NCBI GenBank assembly: GCA_023381535.1
Contig: JAMCSN010000176.1
Coordinates: 1-8,431 of the forward strand
Reading direction: 5' to 3'
DNA from: Bacteroidota bacterium
GTDB lineage: Bacteria; Bacteroidota; Ignavibacteria; Ignavibacteriales; Melioribacteraceae
Length of the DNA stretch: 8,431 nt
Below are positions 6,401 through 8,431 of the stretch, in pieces. Under the pieces are notes generated by a model. It was not told where the DNA came from. It worked only from the letters and a program-made list of their open reading frames with translations, and did no database searches. How positions within the stretch are numbered: position 1 is the first letter of the stretch; each line of letters begins with the position of its first letter. The position numbers and the translations under genes are program-made.

Positions 6401-6822
6401 GACACGGAGCGGAGTTCATTTTTACGATTCCGGTTTCATCAACCTACATACTTCTTGTTGACGACGCAAAGATGGACAGGGTTCTTTACTCAAAACTTCT
6501 GAAGAACCTGATGCCGAACTACAATGTGCTCGAAGCGGAGAACGGCCGCCACGCGATCGACGTGATCAAACAATATTCTCCGGCGCTTATTATTACAGAT
6601 CATCACATGCCGCTAATGAGCGGATACGATCTTGTGAAGCAGTTGAACGTAACTGAACTGAAATACAAACCGCCGGTGATTATCCTAAGCGGGGACATAA
6701 CAAAATCGATTGAGGAAGAATACAAGTCAATCGGTGTTGAATACATCTTTCAGAAGCCGGTCAATCTCGGCAATTTCAAAAATGCAATCGAGAGCTCTCT
6801 GCGCAAAGCAATTTACACATGA
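3409..6822 (+). CDS. Soluble multi-PAS hybrid sensor histidine kinase with C-terminal receiver
   Basis: A signal-transducing kinase: PAS domains sense an unknown cue, His795 autophosphorylates and the phosphate can pass to Asp1064. The 1137 residues contain about six PAS regions: 24-135, a degenerate one at 148-257, then 276-388, 397-513, 518-632 and a PAS_3-like one at 643-768 (IHPDDA at 698-703, C-terminal PAC strand ending GIISDIT). HisKA follows at about 785-855 with SHDLRTP (H795). HATPase_c has the N box NNLISNA (907-913), G1 DDGIGI (942-947) and G2 GSGLGL (972-977). The receiver, about 1013-1135, has D1018/D1019, phospho-acceptor D1064 (TDHHMPLMSG), S1094 and K1116. No signal peptide or membrane segment is visible, so it is probably cytoplasmic. 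No LOV-type cysteine motif is seen, so the ligand is unknown. All catalytic residues look intact. The ATG at 3409 has no Shine-Dalgarno; Met6 or Met10 are alternatives. It lies 81 bases after waaA with no clear terminator or promoter between. No Hpt protein or separate regulator is in the window. Confidence 0.95.
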   Translation: MSFEPMISSMDRTFEKSGAEVSYKEILEYAPVGILIFQRDGKIKFANNNLFAFKNVLGGGPIEVIGKSIFEYRLFESVDIRSDLDTIKNGGAFEKEITTSRTLSGGKVTLFLKGSPIIIDDEFSGGVLILEDIKQKAEVSELSLGQSAKFRDFLGSISDFYLIVDTDGGVKFHSQKNADMFDFVFDSETSKTTPQTKKLSSFLFKNLLENVVSSNQVLSTQFPFEKDFRNYIASVTLIPFSEDGFSVDFVTVLLKMLTKEAEEPTLSAEEIDELSKYQQITANVVDGLIGLNKSGKIVFWNESSAKIFGLARSEVYGKFIGKILPTIDEKYFEEIQNSLKENKTWQSEIKVGEDESIAEYFFLKGGVIGEEADETIMLLCSNVTERIRKENELKKSEERFRNIVTNSHDFICTLDLRGLITYANPRFLEVFQYGEEELRNVRFAELIDSYFLMQNSFTLSDVATKNLQSAELPLITKMGQKIHVLASFATVKDITGTVQYYNVILTDITLKKESEKDLLLIRSVFEASQDGIALISKNRFVLVNDSFVKMFGYRSASEILGENPSKFADQKDKEKLLRYMELADEKNESPSRYSFTGVRRDKSIVEIENSVSSYQIENENFLVWVFRDVTEEKKAQNELLASEERYRSITENINECIWTAENKDGQLQAVFYTPAIRRITSYEARQFLDDPELWGKIIHPDDADFVGDNLDKLYKDRARNSETLEYRIIDSLGNVIWIENKISIIRDTKGRIQKIFGIISDITIPKRAEEELKKSTQELKESNETKDRFISIVSHDLRTPFSSILGFTDLLLTDDELDEEKKKQYVEFIQESSKSMLSLVNSLLDWTRLQTGRIKFEPERINVKYVISKAIQILSGTALQKHINLVSDLTKDFYVHADENLLLQVFNNLISNAIKFTKPDGNIKIDATADIEKRQVRFSVKDDGIGIKKEDITKLFKIDSKFTTAGTEGEKGSGLGLSLVHEIINKHGGNIWVESEHGHGAEFIFTIPVSSTYILLVDDAKMDRVLYSKLLKNLMPNYNVLEAENGRHAIDVIKQYSPALIITDHHMPLMSGYDLVKQLNVTELKYKPPVIILSGDITKSIEEEYKSIGVEYIFQKPVNLGNFKNAIESSLRKAIYT

Positions 6823-6831
6823 TGCTTAGTG

Positions 6832-8431
6832 TCATTTCAATTTCAGAACGGCTCCCGTAGTAGGTCCCAATTTGATAGTGCCTTCCAAATCGTAAAGCGG
6901 TTTAATACCAGCTTTGTCTTTATCAACTAAAATTTCCCACATGCCCTTCGGCAATGGAAATTCCAGTTCTTGATTCGGATCCGCATTGAAAACAACAACA
7001 AAACTTTGATTCTGGTATTTCAGCGTGTAAGCCAAACCAAATTGACTTTTCGGATTATCATAAAAAGTTATGTCGGAATAACCGGCATGACGGAATGCAT
7101 CGTAAGTGTTTCGCAGCTTGATCAATCCTTTGTAATAATCAACAAGGTTTTTGTTGATCTCGGCATGTTTGTAATTGATGTAATTGGTCGCGTTGTCTTT
7201 GTTGTATGAATTGTGATCTATCTTGCCGCGGGTTGGATCATCAAATCTTAAATTGTAAGGAACAACTTTCGTGCGCGCAAATTCCTGTCCTTCCTGTATC
7301 ATCGTAATACCTTGTGATGTGAAAAGAAACAACGCGCCAAGTTTGTTCAGTTTAGTCTGAAGCGGGGTGAGCTTTACAAACTTATCTACATCTTTAATGG
7401 TTTTATCCGGATTGACTTCATGCGAACCGATGCGGATGAAATCGCCGAATGTGTATCCGTCGTGCGATTCCAAATAGTTAACTGAAAAATCTTTTTTGGA
7501 AAATAGTCCGAGTGAATCGCGAAGCAATGTTCCGTTGACGTAACTTTTAATTCTCCGCTGTGAATTATTTCCGTACCATTGCCCGAATATCCATCCCAGT
7601 CCATTGTTCGGATTCTCGCCTTTGATTCCGTTTCGTATTTGATCGTTCCAAGCGCCCCATCCGTGTTGTGCAACACCTTTAGGATCGTAAGCGCCGCCCC
7701 AAGGTTCGCACACGAACACAACATTTGGATTTATTTTCTTCGCTTCGGAAACAATTTCATCAATCGTTCCGTAATCGATTAACGTTCCGAGATCGAATCT
7801 GAAACCGTCAACGTGATATTCTTTCATCCAGTACAAAATACTTTCTACGATCAGCCGCCGCACCATCGGTCTCTCGGTTTTCAAATCGTTGCCGCATCCG
7901 CTTCTGGCAATATAATTTCCTTTATCATCCAGACGGAAATAATATTCTTTGTCAATCTGTTTCAAATTTCCTATTTCATATTCCGATAGGTGATTGTAAA
8001 CGACATCCATGATTACAGCGATCCCGTCTTTGTGGAATGCCTTCACCATATTTTTGAAACCGTTAATCTGCGCTCCGTCTTTGCCGATCCATTTATTCCA
8101 CTTCAGCTTACTCCAGCTTTCATTGTAGTATGCGCATGGTGCAAAAAAGTTTGACGTCATGTATCCCCAATAATTTCTTGAATACGGATTCCACGTGTTG
8201 AACTTTCCGTCCATCGAATCGCGGTATGGAATTTCTATAACACCGAATTCTTGGGAAGGTAAAAGTTCTACCGTATTTACTCCGAGAGATTTTATGTAAT
8301 CTAGTCCGCCGCGAATTCCTTTTTCAGTCAGACCTTTATATGAGCCGCGGTATTTCGCGCCGGAAGATTTATCTTCCGTCATGTCGCGTACGTGCATTTC
8401 ATAAATGATCAGGTCACGCCAATCTTGTTTG
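6832..8431 (-). CDS. GH13 debranching enzyme, pullulanase/isoamylase type (5' end outside window)
   Basis: Predicted to hydrolyse alpha-1,6 branch linkages of glycogen, starch or pullulan. The frame stays open to the window edge. The residues before the Met at 8397 (DLIIYEMHVRD) belong to the conserved first strand of the barrel, so that Met is internal and any N-terminal domains (often CBM48 or similar) are off-window. Counting from that Met, the GH13 regions are DVVYNH (131-136), GFRFDLG (198-204, nucleophile Asp202), VFVCEPWGG (227-235, acid/base Glu231) and NYLESHDGYTF (307-317, Asp313). Debranching-type features are NYWGYMTSNFFAP (75-87), SGCGND (166-171), NDQIRNGIKG (251-260) and QEGQEFARTK (368-377). 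The C-terminal beta domain ends at residue 521 with no added module or sorting signal. NYWGY...FFAP resembles isoamylase/GlgX, while GQEFARTK resembles type I pullulanase, so the subfamily is left open. It converges with the kinase gene at 9 bases. Location and regulation cannot be seen. Confidence 0.93.
   Translation of the reverse strand, partial: KQDWRDLIIYEMHVRDMTEDKSSGAKYRGSYKGLTEKGIRGGLDYIKSLGVNTVELLPSQEFGVIEIPYRDSMDGKFNTWNPYSRNYWGYMTSNFFAPCAYYNESWSKLKWNKWIGKDGAQINGFKNMVKAFHKDGIAVIMDVVYNHLSEYEIGNLKQIDKEYYFRLDDKGNYIARSGCGNDLKTERPMVRRLIVESILYWMKEYHVDGFRFDLGTLIDYGTIDEIVSEAKKINPNVVFVCEPWGGAYDPKGVAQHGWGAWNDQIRNGIKGENPNNGLGWIFGQWYGNNSQRRIKSYVNGTLLRDSLGLFSKKDFSVNYLESHDGYTFGDFIRIGSHEVNPDKTIKDVDKFVKLTPLQTKLNKLGALFLFTSQGITMIQEGQEFARTKVVPYNLRFDDPTRGKIDHNSYNKDNATNYINYKHAEINKNLVDYYKGLIKLRNTYDAFRHAGYSDITFYDNPKSQFGLAYTLKYQNQSFVVVFNADPNQELEFPLPKGMWEILVDKDKAGIKPLYDLEGTIKLGPTTGAVLKLK

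Noticed and set aside
6028..6405. Minus-strand open frame of 125 codons antisense to the HATPase domain
   Set aside because: The opposite strand encodes clear N, G1 and G2 boxes. The antisense product is phenylalanine/serine-rich without recognisable motifs.
6790..6799. GAGAGCTCTC palindrome near the end of the kinase gene as a terminator stem
   Set aside because: It is a 10-base palindrome with no loop and no following T run, and it encodes receiver-domain residues.
7386..7724. Minus-strand open frame of 112 codons in a second frame within the debranching-enzyme gene
   Set aside because: It is an out-of-frame shadow of GH13 sequence that includes the catalytic-region segments. It shows no independent start signals.
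8395..8397. ATG (minus strand) as the start of the debranching enzyme
   Set aside because: It lies within the conserved IIYEMHVRD strand of the GH13 barrel, and the frame stays open upstream to the edge of the window.
1..8431. Search for CRISPR arrays, tRNA or rRNA genes, insertion sequences, phage or defence genes
   Set aside because: I saw no spaced direct repeats, tRNA-like cloverleaf, transposase, integrase or defence-family motif. All long open frames are accounted for by housekeeping, envelope, signalling and carbohydrate genes.

Overview
The window reads as a typical chromosomal segment from a Gram-negative bacterium of the Bacteroidota/Ignavibacteriota/Chlorobiota neighbourhood. Three things point there. 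The composition is AT-rich (roughly 40% G+C by eye). Shine-Dalgarno sequences are weak or absent before most genes. The 930-1066 gap carries two matches to the Bacteroidota-type promoter (TTG, then TAnnTTTG). Lipopolysaccharide core genes show an outer membrane. The lineage is an inference from style, not from a marker gene.

Layout, left to right. (1) Positions 3-617, plus strand: the C-terminal 204 residues of a class I fructose-1,6-bisphosphatase, cut by the window edge. (2) Positions 616-675: a tandem array of 7-bp units that reverses orientation at its centre and so forms an almost complete 60-bp palindrome between two convergent genes. (3) Positions 663-929, minus strand: a small protein of unknown function. 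(4) Positions 930-1066: a divergent intergenic region with one candidate promoter facing each way, both with the same 20-base spacing. (5) Positions 1067-3327, plus strand: a two-gene lipopolysaccharide inner-core unit, a family 9 (heptosyltransferase-type) glycosyltransferase followed, with a 4-base ATGA overlap, by the Kdo transferase WaaA. (6) Positions 3409-6822, plus strand: a large soluble hybrid histidine kinase with about six PAS regions, a HisKA/HATPase core and a C-terminal receiver domain. (7) From 6832 to the window edge, minus strand: a GH13 starch/glycogen-debranching (pullulanase/isoamylase-type) enzyme, cut at its N terminus and convergent with the kinase gene across only 9 bases.

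How the genes relate. The glycosyltransferase and WaaA very likely work in one pathway, building the Kdo/heptose inner core on lipid A at the inner face of the cytoplasmic membrane. Fructose-bisphosphatase (gluconeogenesis) and the debranching enzyme (alpha-glucan use) both belong to central carbohydrate metabolism but sit at opposite ends on opposite strands, so their proximity is weak evidence of a shared role. The kinase has no partner regulator in view.

I did not find a convincing undescribed multi-gene system here. The items most worth a second look are the heptamer-repeat palindrome, the matched divergent promoter pair, an A10 homopolymer inside the LPS glycosyltransferase gene, the unrecognised 88-residue protein, and the nearly linker-less receiver fusion on the kinase.
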